Source of the DNA: Flavobacterium sp.
GTDB taxonomy: Bacteria > Bacteroidota > Bacteroidia > Flavobacteriales > Flavobacteriaceae
DNA length: 64,000 nt
Reading direction: 5' to 3'
Assembly: GCA_023259675.1 (NCBI GenBank)
Contig: JALRGT010000011.1
Location: forward strand, 32,338 to 96,337
Made by a program: the position numbers and the translations under genes. The notes below the pieces were generated by a model. It ran no database searches and was not told the origin of the DNA. It was given only the letters and a program-made list of their open reading frames with translations. Shown piece by piece: positions 9,495-19,067 of this stretch; the first letter of the stretch is position 1, and each line of letters starts with the position of its first letter.

Positions 9495-12400
9495 ATGAAG
9501 GATATAAAATTTTTATTTTGTTTTTTTTTAGTTGGTTGCTTTGGGTGGTGTCAAAGCAACAAGGAAATAGTGGGGCCTCGTAAAGAGGTTTCGCTAAATT
9601 CCTTTTGGGAAACGGTTATGTTTGACCAATTGCCTCAAACTGAAACTGACTTTGTAAGCCAGCCTAAAATAGATTCGCAATGGCAAAAAGTAAATGTGCC
9701 GCACAATTGGGATCAGTATTATGGCTTTCGCCGAATGAAACACGGTAATTTGCATGGTACCGCTTGGTATCACAAATCCCTACAATTAGACAAAACAGAT
9801 AAAGGGAGAAGACTCTTTCTTTATTTTGAAGGAGTGAGTTCGTATGCGACGGTGTGGATAAACGGAAAAAAAGTGGGAGAACACAAAGGAGGAAGAACCA
9901 CTTTTACAATTGATATTACCGATGCTGTAACTTTTGAAACCGAAAATAACCTTATAGTTAAAGCAGCACATCCTGCATTCATTGCCGACTTGCCTTGGGT
10001 TTGTGGTGGTTGTTCGGGTGAATGGGGATTTTCTGAAGGTTCACAACCTATGGGGATTTTTAGACCGGTTACGTTAGTCGTTACCGATGAAGTTCGTATT
10101 CAGCCTTTCGGTGTGCATATTTGGAATGACAAAACCACTTCTAAAGAAAAAGCGCTTCTACATACCACAACCGAAATCAAGAACTACGGAAAAAGTAATC
10201 GAAAACTAACTATTGTCAACACACTTTTTGACAAAGTAGGGAAACAAATAACAACGTCCAAAAGTGAAATAGAAAGCCTTGCCGGAGAAACCAAAGAAAT
10301 CGCGCATACGTTAGCAGCAATTTTAAAACCTAAACTTTGGAGTCCTAAAAATCCGTATTTGTATGAGTTGGTGACTTCTATTTATGAAAACGGAAAAAAA
10401 ATTGACGAGTTAAAAACGCCTTACGGAATCCGTTGGGTATCTTGGCCGGTAGACAGAGCCGGGGATGATAATCGATTTTTCATCAATGATGAACCTTTGT
10501 TTATTAACGGAACTTGCGAATACGAACATTTAATAGGAAACAGTCATTCGTTTTCTAAGGAACAGATTAAGGCACGAATCGAACAAATCAAAGCTGCCGG
10601 ATTCAATGCTTTTAGAGAAGCGCATCAGCCACATAATTTAGAATATCAAAAAGAATTAGACGAAAATGGCATCCTGTTTTGGAGTCAGTTTTCGGCACAT
10701 ATTTGGTACGATGCTCCCGAATTCAAGGAAAATTTCAAAACTCTGTTGCGTGAATGGATCAAAGAACGCCGCAACAATCCATCGGTTGTATTGTGGGGAT
10801 TACAAAACGAAAGTACGATTCCAGCTGCATTTGCTGAAGAATGTACTCAAATCATCCGCGAAATGGATCCAACAGCTGCTTTACAACGCAAGGTAACGAC
10901 TTGTAACGGTGGTGAAGGAACGGATTGGAATGTGGTGCAAAACTGGTCGGGAACTTATGGTGGAGATCCATTTAATTATGATGTGGAGTTGAGCAAACAA
11001 CTCTTAAACGGAGAATATGGTGCTTGGCGTTCACACGATTTGCACACCGAAGGCGAGTTTGACCAAAAAGGAATTTTGAGTGAAAATCGTTTTTCGCAAT
11101 TGATGGAAATTAAAGTGCGCGAAGCCGAATCGGTAAAAGATAAAATTGCGGGACAATTCAACTGGCTTTTTGCTTCTCACGAAAATCCGGGACGTTCTCA
11201 AAACGGCGAAGGTTTTCGAGACATAGACAAAGTGGGACCGGTAAATTACAAAGGGCTTTTCAGTATTTGGGGCGAACCATTAGATGCTTATTATATGTAC
11301 CGCGCCAATTATGTTTCGAACAAAACCAACCCAATGGTGTATATTGTTTCGCATACTTGGCCGAGTCGTTGGGATGCTCCTGGAGTCAAAAACGGAATTG
11401 ATGTATATTCGAATTGTGAAGAAGTCGAATTGTTCAATGATGTGAATAAAATATCTCTAGGAAAATTGAAAAATCCGGGGTTGGGACAGCATTTTCAATG
11501 GAATAATGTCAATATTCAATACAATGTTTTGTATGCCGTGGGTTATGTAAATGGTGTGGCTGTTGCCAAAGATTATATCGTTTTGAACACTTTGCCAAAA
11601 GCGCCTAGTTTTAAAGATTTAGAAACAAAAAAAGAGACTATTCTAAAGCCTAAAAAAGGTTATAATTATATTTACAGAGTCAATTGTGGGGGTTCAGAAA
11701 TGACGGATTCTTTCGGAAATTTGTGGCAGGCAGATGTTCATAAAAGCGGAACCAATACTTGGGGTTCTTTGTCATGGACTGATAATTTCAAACAATTGCC
11801 TGATTTTTATGCAAGCCAACGCAATACTTTTGACCCAATTGCAGGAACCAAAAACTGGGAATTGTTTCAAAGCTTTAGATACGGAATCGATAAATTACGT
11901 TATGAATTTCCTGCTCCTGCCGGAGAATATATAGTGGAATTGTATTTCATAGAACCTTGGTACGGAACCGGTGGAGGATTGGATTGTAAAGGTTGGCGTT
12001 TGTTTGACATAGCAATTAATGATGCAACGGTGCTAAAAGATTTAGATATTTGGTCCGAAGTAGGTCACGATTCCGCTTTGAAAAAATCTTTTATTGTGAA
12101 AAGTGAAAACGGAAAAATAGTGGTTTCTTTTCCAAATGTAAAGGTTGGAGAAGCAATACTTTCTGCTATTTCCATTGCCACAAAAGATAAAAAAATAAAA
12201 GGAGCTTCAGCTTCGCCAAGAAATATCCAGGATGTTGTGAGCAATTCCGAATTTAAAATTGGGTCGTGGTTGAATATCAATTCGGAACAATTTTCCGATT
12301 CGGATGTGGCGTTTACCCAATTGCCTTCCGAAGTTTTTGGTGCGGATTATTTGCAGTTTTCAGATAAATCAAAATCGTCAGGTTCTTTTGTAACCAAAGA

Positions 12401-13007
12401 AGATTCTGAGATTTATCTATTTCATGAATCAAAGGATTCTATTTCGGGTTATAATAAATTGGAAGAAAAAGCCAAAAATAGCAAAGGGATAGTATTTACT
12501 GTTTTTAATAAAAAAGTTATAAAAGGAGAAAAAGTATTTTTCGAGAAGGATTCAAAGTCTAGCACTATCGCGGTAGTTCCAACTTACGACATGGGAGAGA
12601 AAGATGATTCTCGCCCCGTAGTACTTTTTGAAGCCGAAAATGCCAAGAGCATTGGAATTGGAATTGGAATTGAAAAAGGGAATTTCAAAAAAAGTGATTA
12701 TGTCGAGTTTACAAAGAAAACTCCAAACAGCATTCAGTTTGAGGTAAAACCGGGTGTTGCCGGAATTTACTTGATGCGTTTCCGTTTTATGAATAGAAAT
12801 GAAACACCGATAAAAGTTCGTTTCAAAATGGAAGATGCTTACGGAATTATGATGCGAAATGATGAAATTGAATTTCCCCCTGCATCAGAAAAATGGAAAG
12901 TATTAAATACCACTTCGGGTGGTTATATTAATGCCGGAACATACAAAATTACAATAGAATCTGAGGATATGAAAGGTTTACTTTTGGATTCCTTTGAATT
13001 TCAATAA
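9495..13007 (+). CDS. GH2 beta-galactosidase-like enzyme with malectin domain
   Basis: I chose ATG 9495, not the in-frame TTG at 9474 that overlaps the preceding gene; from the ATG the protein begins with a signal sequence (MKDIKFLFCFF) and a lipobox-like LVGC. Order: GH2 jelly-roll (about 30-200), immunoglobulin-like domain (200-325), TIM barrel (330-620), malectin-like carbohydrate-binding domain (about 720-890, starting YRVNCGG), then a C-terminal beta domain with a carbohydrate-binding look. The acid/base is Glu of WGLQNES (about residue 438) and the nucleophile Glu of GEYGA (about 506). At 1170 aa it is longer than a minimal GH2. It probably removes beta-linked galactose or another beta-sugar; GH2 specificity cannot be read from motifs alone. 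Confidence 0.85.
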   Translation: MKDIKFLFCFFLVGCFGWCQSNKEIVGPRKEVSLNSFWETVMFDQLPQTETDFVSQPKIDSQWQKVNVPHNWDQYYGFRRMKHGNLHGTAWYHKSLQLDKTDKGRRLFLYFEGVSSYATVWINGKKVGEHKGGRTTFTIDITDAVTFETENNLIVKAAHPAFIADLPWVCGGCSGEWGFSEGSQPMGIFRPVTLVVTDEVRIQPFGVHIWNDKTTSKEKALLHTTTEIKNYGKSNRKLTIVNTLFDKVGKQITTSKSEIESLAGETKEIAHTLAAILKPKLWSPKNPYLYELVTSIYENGKKIDELKTPYGIRWVSWPVDRAGDDNRFFINDEPLFINGTCEYEHLIGNSHSFSKEQIKARIEQIKAAGFNAFREAHQPHNLEYQKELDENGILFWSQFSAHIWYDAPEFKENFKTLLREWIKERRNNPSVVLWGLQNESTIPAAFAEECTQIIREMDPTAALQRKVTTCNGGEGTDWNVVQNWSGTYGGDPFNYDVELSKQLLNGEYGAWRSHDLHTEGEFDQKGILSENRFSQLMEIKVREAESVKDKIAGQFNWLFASHENPGRSQNGEGFRDIDKVGPVNYKGLFSIWGEPLDAYYMYRANYVSNKTNPMVYIVSHTWPSRWDAPGVKNGIDVYSNCEEVELFNDVNKISLGKLKNPGLGQHFQWNNVNIQYNVLYAVGYVNGVAVAKDYIVLNTLPKAPSFKDLETKKETILKPKKGYNYIYRVNCGGSEMTDSFGNLWQADVHKSGTNTWGSLSWTDNFKQLPDFYASQRNTFDPIAGTKNWELFQSFRYGIDKLRYEFPAPAGEYIVELYFIEPWYGTGGGLDCKGWRLFDIAINDATVLKDLDIWSEVGHDSALKKSFIVKSENGKIVVSFPNVKVGEAILSAISIATKDKKIKGASASPRNIQDVVSNSEFKIGSWLNINSEQFSDSDVAFTQLPSEVFGADYLQFSDKSKSSGSFVTKEDSEIYLFHESKDSISGYNKLEEKAKNSKGIVFTVFNKKVIKGEKVFFEKDSKSSTIAVVPTYDMGEKDDSRPVVLFEAENAKSIGIGIGIEKGNFKKSDYVEFTKKTPNSIQFEVKPGVAGIYLMRFRFMNRNETPIKVRFKMEDAYGIMMRNDEIEFPPASEKWKVLNTTSGGYINAGTYKITIESEDMKGLLLDSFEFQ

Positions 13008-13020
13008 TAAAATAAATTTA

Positions 13021-13153
13021 AACCATATAAGGCATTTAAGGTCATATAAGTTTGTTCATAAAAACTTATTTAATGAACTTATTTTTTTAATTTGTTTCTG
13101 CTTTTAAACTTACAAAGCTTAAAGCAAATTTCACTTAAATGCCTTATATGGTT
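13021..13153. repeat. Intergenic element bounded by perfect 20-bp inverted repeats
   Basis: 13021-13040 (aaccatataaggcatttaag) and 13134-13153 are exact reverse complements. Between them is a smaller palindrome built from TTCAT and ATGAA arms (near 13050-13080). The right arm contains the first possible ATG (13139) and another (13148) of the next gene, which argues that both are part of the repeat and not the native start. Confidence 0.85.
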
Positions 13154-13168
13154 AATAAAAAAAATACA

Positions 13169-15607
13169 ATGGTAAAAGAACATAAAAACGTTTTACAAAA
13201 AGTTGGAATAGTAATCTTCCTATTGTTTCTGGTGGCTTGTGCATCAAGTGATAAAAAAGTTAGAATCGTTGGAGATTTTAATAAAGATTGGAATTTCAAA
13301 TTAGGTAATCATCCTGATGCCGTTCAAGCTAATTTTGATGCATCCGATTGGAGGTCGTTGCAATTACCACATGATTGGAGTATAGAAGGGGAGTTTAGTA
13401 AAGATCATCCAACAAAACCGGAACAAGGAGCACTACCTGCAGGTTTAGGTTGGTACCGCAAGTCATTTACACTTCCGGAAGATTATAAAAATAAATCCGT
13501 TTCCATTGAATTTGATGGGGTTCATAAAAATAGTGAGATTTGGATTAACGGTCATTCTTTAGGAATACGTCCAAACGGTTATATTTCTTTTGCTTATGAA
13601 TTGACAGCGTATTTGAATTTTGGGGATACGCCAAATGTTATTGCTGTAAAAGTGGACAATTCAGCGCAACCCAATTCCAGATGGTACACCGGTTCCGGAA
13701 TTTACAGAAATGTACGCTTGGTGACTAGTGAAAAATTACATGTGGCACATTGGGGAACTTACGTGACTACACCAACAGTGTCAGAGGCAGAAGCAGCGGT
13801 GCATTTTGAAGTGACAATCGAAAACGAAAGTGACAATGATAAGGAATTTGAATTACTGACTTCAATTGTAGACGCTAATAATGTTGAGGTTTCCAGAACC
13901 AAATCGACGGAAAAAATTGGTACAAAAACAACTTCAAAAACGATTCAAAATCTCGTAGTAAATCAGCCTAAATTATGGGATACAGAAGCACCTTATTTAT
14001 ATAAAGTGATTACCAAAATATATGATAAATCAACTTTGGTAGATCGTTATGAAACACCGTTGGGAATCAGATATTTCTCTTTTGATGCTGAAAAAGGTTT
14101 TTCTTTGAATGGAAAACCAACCAAGATTTTAGGAGTTTGTTTGCATCACGATAATGGAGCTTTGGGTGCGGTTGCCAATAAAAGTGCTATTAAACGAAAG
14201 TTGACCATTCTGAAAGAAATGGGAGCGAACGCTATCAGAACGTCGCATAACCCGCCATCATTAGAAATGCTACAGTTGTGTGACGAAATGGGTTTCATTG
14301 TGCAGGATGAAGCTTTTGATGTTTGGAAAAAAAGAAAAGTAAAGAATGATTATCACTTAGATTGGGATGAGTGGCACAAACAAGATTTAGAAGATTTTAT
14401 CAAAAGAGACCGCAACCATCCTTCGGTGATGATGTGGAGTATTGGAAACGAAATTAGGGAACAGTTTGACAGTACCGGAATTGCCATTACCAGAGAATTG
14501 GCTCAAATTGTAAAATCGTTAGACATAACAAGACCGGTAACCAGTGCTTTGACGGAGAATATTCCGGAGAAAAACTTCATTTATCAGTCGGGTGCTTTGG
14601 ATGTATTAGGTTTTAATTACAAACACGAAGATTACAAAGACTTTCCAGCCCGTTTCAAAGGACAAAAAATAATTGCTTCCGAGAGTGTTTCTGCTTTAGA
14701 AACGCGCGGACATTATGATGCCGTTTTAGATTCGATACAATTTTGGCCACCGGCCCATAATAAACCATTTGATGGTAATGCCGATTTCACGGTTTCTGCT
14801 TATGATAATGTGGCTGCCTATTGGGGAACAACACACGAGGAAAATTGGAAAACCATAAAAAAACAGGATTTTATCGCAGGGACATTTATTTGGACAGGTT
14901 TTGATTATCTAGGAGAACCGATTCCCTATCCGTATCCGGCCAGAAGTTCTTATTTTGGAATCGTAGATTTGGCTGGTTTACCAAAGGATGTGTATTATAT
15001 GTATCAAAGTGAATGGACGACGAAACCGGTTTTGCATCTATTTCCGCATTGGAATTGGGAAGTAGGACAAGAAGTCGATGTTTGGGCATACTACAACAAT
15101 GCCGATGAAGTAGAATTATTCTTAAACGGAAAATCATTAGGTGTAAAAGCCAAACAAAATGATGATTTACACATTTCTTGGAAAGTAAAATACGAACCGG
15201 GAATTCTAAAAGCCATTTCAAGAAAAGAGGGAAAAGTAGTTTTAGTAAAAGAAATTCATACCGCAGGAGCAGCTGCTAAAATTGCTTTAGAAGCAGATAA
15301 AGCTACTATCAAAAACGACACTTATGATTTGGTTTATGTAACGGTTTCTATTACAGATACTGATGGAAATTTGGTTCCAAATGCGAATGATTTGATTAAT
15401 TTTGAAGTGATTGGTGGTGGAAAATTAGTGGGAGTTGATAATGGTTATCAAGCTAATTTAGATTCGTTTAAAGCTAGTTCTTGTAAAGTTTATAATGGAA
15501 AATGTATTGCCATTATTCAATCGAATGGGCAGCAGGAAAATATTCAATTGAAAGCTTCTACTGGGAATGGAATTGATGCTGCAACAATTGAAGTGGGAGT
15601 GGAGTAA
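13169..15607 (+). CDS. GH2 beta-galactosidase lipoprotein
   Basis: I favour ATG 13169 (MVKEHKNVLQ...) over 13139 and 13148 because the earlier ATGs lie in the inverted-repeat arm. From 13169 the lipoprotein signal is compact, with lipobox LVAC. Domains: GH2 sugar-binding (about 25-185), immunoglobulin-like (190-295), TIM barrel (300-590), then C-terminal beta domains of the DUF4982/Glyco_hydro2_C5 kind from about 620 to the end. The acid/base is Glu of WSIGNEIRE (about residue 427) and the nucleophile is probably Glu of ASESVS (about 503). The length (812 aa) matches Bacteroidota GH2 beta-galactosidases. It is the last gene of the polysaccharide locus and is followed by a strong palindrome. 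Confidence 0.88.
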   Translation: MVKEHKNVLQKVGIVIFLLFLVACASSDKKVRIVGDFNKDWNFKLGNHPDAVQANFDASDWRSLQLPHDWSIEGEFSKDHPTKPEQGALPAGLGWYRKSFTLPEDYKNKSVSIEFDGVHKNSEIWINGHSLGIRPNGYISFAYELTAYLNFGDTPNVIAVKVDNSAQPNSRWYTGSGIYRNVRLVTSEKLHVAHWGTYVTTPTVSEAEAAVHFEVTIENESDNDKEFELLTSIVDANNVEVSRTKSTEKIGTKTTSKTIQNLVVNQPKLWDTEAPYLYKVITKIYDKSTLVDRYETPLGIRYFSFDAEKGFSLNGKPTKILGVCLHHDNGALGAVANKSAIKRKLTILKEMGANAIRTSHNPPSLEMLQLCDEMGFIVQDEAFDVWKKRKVKNDYHLDWDEWHKQDLEDFIKRDRNHPSVMMWSIGNEIREQFDSTGIAITRELAQIVKSLDITRPVTSALTENIPEKNFIYQSGALDVLGFNYKHEDYKDFPARFKGQKIIASESVSALETRGHYDAVLDSIQFWPPAHNKPFDGNADFTVSAYDNVAAYWGTTHEENWKTIKKQDFIAGTFIWTGFDYLGEPIPYPYPARSSYFGIVDLAGLPKDVYYMYQSEWTTKPVLHLFPHWNWEVGQEVDVWAYYNNADEVELFLNGKSLGVKAKQNDDLHISWKVKYEPGILKAISRKEGKVVLVKEIHTAGAAAKIALEADKATIKNDTYDLVYVTVSITDTDGNLVPNANDLINFEVIGGGKLVGVDNGYQANLDSFKASSCKVYNGKCIAIIQSNGQQENIQLKASTGNGIDAATIEVGVE

Positions 15608-15624
15608 ATTAATTTTATATCATT

Positions 15625-15657
15625 AAAGCTCCTAGCCTTTAAAAGGCTAGGAGCTTT
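15625..15657. terminator. 33-nt palindrome, terminator-like (copy 1)
   Basis: Perfect 16-bp arms (AAAGCTCCTAGCCTTT and its complement) around one central A, ending in TTT. It lies between the converging GH2 gene and lipid operon and could terminate both. A copy with a single base change occurs at 24516-24548, so it is also a dispersed repeat. Confidence 0.75.
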
Positions 15658-15696
15658 GGTATCAATGAAAAATTATAGAAGTCTATAAAAAACAAA

Positions 15697-16656
15697 TCAT
15701 TTTTTCTTTCTATCCCCAATTTTTTTATCTGAGGTGTTGAAAATAAATTTCATACCGCTCATTACTTTAGCATCTAGGAGGTAGCTGAAAAAAGGAACTT
15801 TGTTTGGTGTTTCGAGATTTACTTGGTCCAGATAATAAGCCGGTAATCCCGGTTGAAAATGATGCAATTCGTGTAAGTTGAAATTGAAATAAAAATAGCG
15901 TGCCACCCAAGCCGAAAAGTTTACACTTCGGGTGTATTGTATTTGTTCCGAATAGCGAATGGGTTTTACTTGTTGCTCTCCAGCAATTGGAATTTTAATA
16001 TGGGAGTGTTGACTAAGTATAAAGACATCGCTAATAATTAGACTAATAAAATAGCCCAAAAGCAAATGTTGTAAAATCCAAGTGCCTGCAACATAAAATA
16101 ACAAAATGTATAGTATTATTTGCACCGACATATTTTTATAAATGCGATTTACATGAACTGCGGCGACATGTTTTTTGATTTTGGGTATGTTCCAATAATT
16201 TCCAATTCGGTACCCAATCGTAAATAGCGGAAACCAAATAAGCCAGGAAAGATTGATCAACAATTTTGTCAAAGGAGAAAATTTTGGCGAAACCGTTCCT
16301 TCTGTAGTAGGGTCTTTATCGCGATAACCCGTCCATTTATGATGTAAATTATGAATGTCTACCCAACTGCTAAATGGAATAAAAGAAATAAACGCAAAGA
16401 TATTTCCGAAAAAAGTATTCGCAAATCGGTTTTTGAAATAACTATAATGCCCCGTTTCATGCAGTAGAATAAAACATTGGAAAAAGAAAATACTTAACAA
16501 CAATTGCCCAACTAAATAACCCAACGACCACACTGCTGAATACGATAAATGCACGCCTAAACCCATTAAAAGGACAGGAAGTATCAAGTAAGCGATAGCT
16601 TTTGAATTGCTGGCTTTAAATTCAGATTTGGATGGATTTGGTTTACTGTGGTTCAT
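15697..16656 (-). CDS. Membrane-bound fatty acid desaturase family protein
   Basis: Integral membrane di-iron oxygenase family. The three histidine boxes are visible: HETGH (residues 66-70), HNLHH (102-106) and HELHH (262-266), separated by hydrophobic segments near 22-62, 80-97, 135-155 and 175-205. The spacing and the WTGYRDKDPTT stretch after box 2 match DesA-like fatty-acyl desaturases better than small carotenoid hydroxylases. A ketolase/hydroxylase acting on an isoprenoid cannot be excluded. The start overlaps the stop of the acyltransferase by 4 bp (ATGA type), making this the last gene of a seven-gene coupled operon. It probably introduces a double bond or hydroxyl into a lipid tail made by the operon. 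Confidence 0.82.
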   Translation of the reverse strand: MNHSKPNPSKSEFKASNSKAIAYLILPVLLMGLGVHLSYSAVWSLGYLVGQLLLSIFFFQCFILLHETGHYSYFKNRFANTFFGNIFAFISFIPFSSWVDIHNLHHKWTGYRDKDPTTEGTVSPKFSPLTKLLINLSWLIWFPLFTIGYRIGNYWNIPKIKKHVAAVHVNRIYKNMSVQIILYILLFYVAGTWILQHLLLGYFISLIISDVFILSQHSHIKIPIAGEQQVKPIRYSEQIQYTRSVNFSAWVARYFYFNFNLHELHHFQPGLPAYYLDQVNLETPNKVPFFSYLLDAKVMSGMKFIFNTSDKKIGDRKKK

Positions 16657-17405
16657 GCTAGTTCTGTGTTATACACTTCATTAAACTTGTTTACAAAGAC
16701 AGCTCTTGTTGCTTCTTTGTTTTTTACCAAGTCGTCAAGTGTCCAGTTTTGAGTGTCGATAGTTTCTAGTTTTTCAATTCTTATGAGGCCTTTATTGACA
16801 TCACTTAAATAGCCTTCTAGAATGTCATTTTTTTTGGGAGTGGTAATAAAGTAGGGAATAATATCAAGTTTACACGCCGTTGCAAAATGATACACTCCTT
16901 TATTGAATCTATCAATGCCATGATGATGATCGTGCACTCCTTCTGAGGAACCCGCAATATTTATTTTTTTGCTTTTTGCTAATTTTTCTAACTTTTTAAA
17001 AAAACTCAATCGCCTTTCTACATGATGTTGCTGAGGAATATACAAAACCCCAATACTTAATGCGGTTATCGTTAACGGAAATATTTTTAAGGTTTTCTCT
17101 GAAAGCAGAAAAATGGTATTGGTGTGACCTAAGGCAGTAAGAACGAAGATATCCAAAGCCGAATTATGATTAAAGGTAATGAAGTATTGCCCTTTGTTTA
17201 TAAATTCAATTTCTTTGGGCAATTCAATATCGACTTCGATAATTTTTAAAATTAATTTCGAAGTGAAGGGGATAAAATACTTTCTGTTGAAATTTAATAA
17301 ATAGCCAACAGAAAGTATCCTTAAAAGTAAAGCAACCGAACCTAAACAAGTAAGTGTTACAAAGGCAACGGAAATTTTCGAAATGGTTTTTATTTTTGTT
17401 TGCAT
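16653..17405 (-). CDS. PlsC-type acyltransferase
   Basis: Lysophospholipid acyltransferase (LPLAT) superfamily, 250 aa, with an N-terminal hydrophobic segment (residues 12-37). The catalytic HX4D box is HNSALD (H80, D85). The usual FPEGTRS motif is replaced by SSEGVHDHHHGIDRFNKG, keeping E-G and the R-x-x-K-G part. It should transfer an acyl group from acyl-ACP or acyl-CoA to a glycerol-type hydroxyl at the inner membrane. The unusual third block suggests an acceptor other than plain lysophosphatidate. It overlaps the upstream methyltransferase by 16 bp and the downstream desaturase by 4 bp. Confidence 0.82.
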   Translation of the reverse strand: MQTKIKTISKISVAFVTLTCLGSVALLLRILSVGYLLNFNRKYFIPFTSKLILKIIEVDIELPKEIEFINKGQYFITFNHNSALDIFVLTALGHTNTIFLLSEKTLKIFPLTITALSIGVLYIPQQHHVERRLSFFKKLEKLAKSKKINIAGSSEGVHDHHHGIDRFNKGVYHFATACKLDIIPYFITTPKKNDILEGYLSDVNKGLIRIEKLETIDTQNWTLDDLVKNKEATRAVFVNKFNEVYNTELA

Positions 17406-18364
17406 ATCACGGTTTGCATAGAGAGGTTTAACTTTTTTTGAAAAAATAAAATGGGACTTAGCAAAAGCTGAAACAGGAAATAAGGAAAAATAATCTTATC
17501 CAGTTTCAATCCTTTTCCCAATATTTTGAAGTAGGTTCCAGTAAAAATATAAAAATAAGGAGGAAATGCGCCGTATGGAAGGTATTCTTCTACCACTAAA
17601 TCATGTTTTTCGAGCATATTCAGAATACTTTTTTTGGTGTACAATGCGGTATGCTGAGGTGCTTGTATTCCGGGCCATTTGTTTTTGAAAAGTCTAAATG
17701 TTAACGAGTCTAATTTTGGGATTTCGATAATCAATTTCCCATCTGGTTTCAGGAATTTTTTGGCCATTTCGAGCGATTTATTCGGGTCGTAATCATGTTC
17801 GAAAAAATGCCACATGGTAATCAAATCAAACGAATTTTCGGGTAATGCTTGTTCGTAAAATAAGCCTTCATGAAAATTGATTTTGTCAAAATCAGGATAA
17901 GATAAATCTTCTTTGAAATCTACGCCATGAATTTTGCAATTGTATTTTTTGTTCAGATGCAGTAAAAATGTTCCCACGGCACAACCGACATCCAATACCT
18001 CAGTTTCTGTGTTTACGGTAATATATTTTGAGATTAATTTATCTTTCTCTCGATCGTGTTTGTTCATCGCATGTTCGTAAAGTGGTGTCAGTATTCCCCA
18101 ATCTTTTTTCTTGCGGTGCGCAATATATTCTGAGTCATAAAACTCTTTAATCTCCGTAATGGGCAATCTCGGTTTTTGATAAACCAACTCGCATTCGGTG
18201 CATTTTACGTATAAAAAGCGACCTTCTTTTCCAGTTAAATCATCTTCTCCAATCAGGAATTTTTCGGATGCATCCGAGCCACATTGGTAACAAGCAATAT
18301 TCTCAAAATTAAATCTTGGGGGATTGTCGAGTTTTTTTATTTCTTCTAATGGATCAAAGCTCAT
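17390..18364 (-). CDS. Zinc-ribbon class I SAM-dependent methyltransferase
   Basis: Residues 22-65 form a putative zinc ribbon with Cys pairs C25/C28 and C55/C58. The methyltransferase core follows: motif I VLDVGCAVGTF at about 123-133, the acidic post-motif region, and MWHFFEHDYDP near 190. The C-terminal 60 residues are hydrophobic and may sit against the membrane. The layout resembles Methyltransf_23-type enzymes that modify sugars or lipid intermediates. The gene overlaps the UbiA-like gene by 11 bp and the acyltransferase by 16 bp. Adenosylhomocysteinase (ahcY), which clears the by-product of methylation, lies just upstream of the operon; that link is suggestive only. The methyl acceptor is unknown. 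Confidence 0.78.
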   Translation of the reverse strand: MSFDPLEEIKKLDNPPRFNFENIACYQCGSDASEKFLIGEDDLTGKEGRFLYVKCTECELVYQKPRLPITEIKEFYDSEYIAHRKKKDWGILTPLYEHAMNKHDREKDKLISKYITVNTETEVLDVGCAVGTFLLHLNKKYNCKIHGVDFKEDLSYPDFDKINFHEGLFYEQALPENSFDLITMWHFFEHDYDPNKSLEMAKKFLKPDGKLIIEIPKLDSLTFRLFKNKWPGIQAPQHTALYTKKSILNMLEKHDLVVEEYLPYGAFPPYFYIFTGTYFKILGKGLKLDKIIFPYFLFQLLLSPILFFQKKLNLSMQTVICKQK

Positions 18365-19067
18365 AGGATATAATAATTAGGCGAGTGAATAAAAATATAA
18401 GTAAGAAGAGATAAGGAGATCCTTTTGTCTTTCTTGAAATAAGGGATAAGGTAATCGAAAGGACGACCAATAATAGGATGAAATAATAAATATGCATAGA
18501 TGGAATAAGCAAAATCATCGCAATGATGGCCAAAGGAAAGGCGTATTTTCTTTCGATGGGAAATTGAGCGTCTTCCAATATTTCGAAAACTATCAGAGCA
18601 AGAAACAATGCGATGCAAACTCCATTAAATTCTCCCAAAAGAGCCATGCTTATCAATGGATATTTCAGTAATGGCAGGTAGCTTTTGATATTACGTACCG
18701 GAAATAAAAATTGATACAACAAATGATTGATGATGAAAAACAAAATAATGGATGTAAGCAGTTCCGTTTTAAATTGGTAAACCAAAAGGAGAAACGGAAC
18801 AACAAGTAGGACAAGTGCTATTTTTAGATTTTTTTGTGCTTTGCTGTCGGTGTAAATTCTGTTTTCCTTATCGATATCGATAATGGCATTCTGCAAATCA
18901 TCATACAATCTCATGAGGAACAGGAAAAAGAACACCAGGAAATAATGGGTTACATCTTCCCAACTAAAGACGAGATTTTTTTTAGAAAAAAGCAATAAGA
19001 AAAGGGTCAGCATTGAAAAAATGCCAAGATTAAACCGTTGCTTTATGTAAAGAATCAAATCACTCAT
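18354..19067 (-). CDS. UbiA-like integral membrane protein (putative prenyltransferase)
   Basis: A 237-aa protein with about seven hydrophobic segments. The sequence RLYDDLQNAIIDIDKEN (residues 53-69) resembles the first aspartate-rich motif of UbiA prenyltransferases, NDxxDxxxD, read as D56-D57-x-x-N60-x-x-x-D64; the middle Asp is Asn. A second acidic patch, FEILEDAQFPIERK (161-174), sits where the second UbiA motif is expected. If functional it would join a prenyl chain to an acceptor in the membrane. In archaea the UbiA-family enzyme DGGGP synthase acts just before CarS, and a CarS-like gene lies in this same operon. The protein is shorter than most UbiA members (about 280-300 aa) and the motif is altered, so it could be a divergent or non-prenyl member. 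Confidence 0.55.
   Translation of the reverse strand: MSDLILYIKQRFNLGIFSMLTLFLLLFSKKNLVFSWEDVTHYFLVFFFLFLMRLYDDLQNAIIDIDKENRIYTDSKAQKNLKIALVLLVVPFLLLVYQFKTELLTSIILFFIINHLLYQFLFPVRNIKSYLPLLKYPLISMALLGEFNGVCIALFLALIVFEILEDAQFPIERKYAFPLAIIAMILLIPSMHIYYFILLLVVLSITLSLISRKTKGSPYLFLLIFLFTRLIIISYEL

Noticed and set aside
15697..16656. Carotenoid ketolase/hydroxylase as primary call for the desaturase
   Set aside because: Histidine-box spacing and the TGYRDKDPT stretch fit acyl desaturases better, and no crt genes are nearby. Kept as an alternative.
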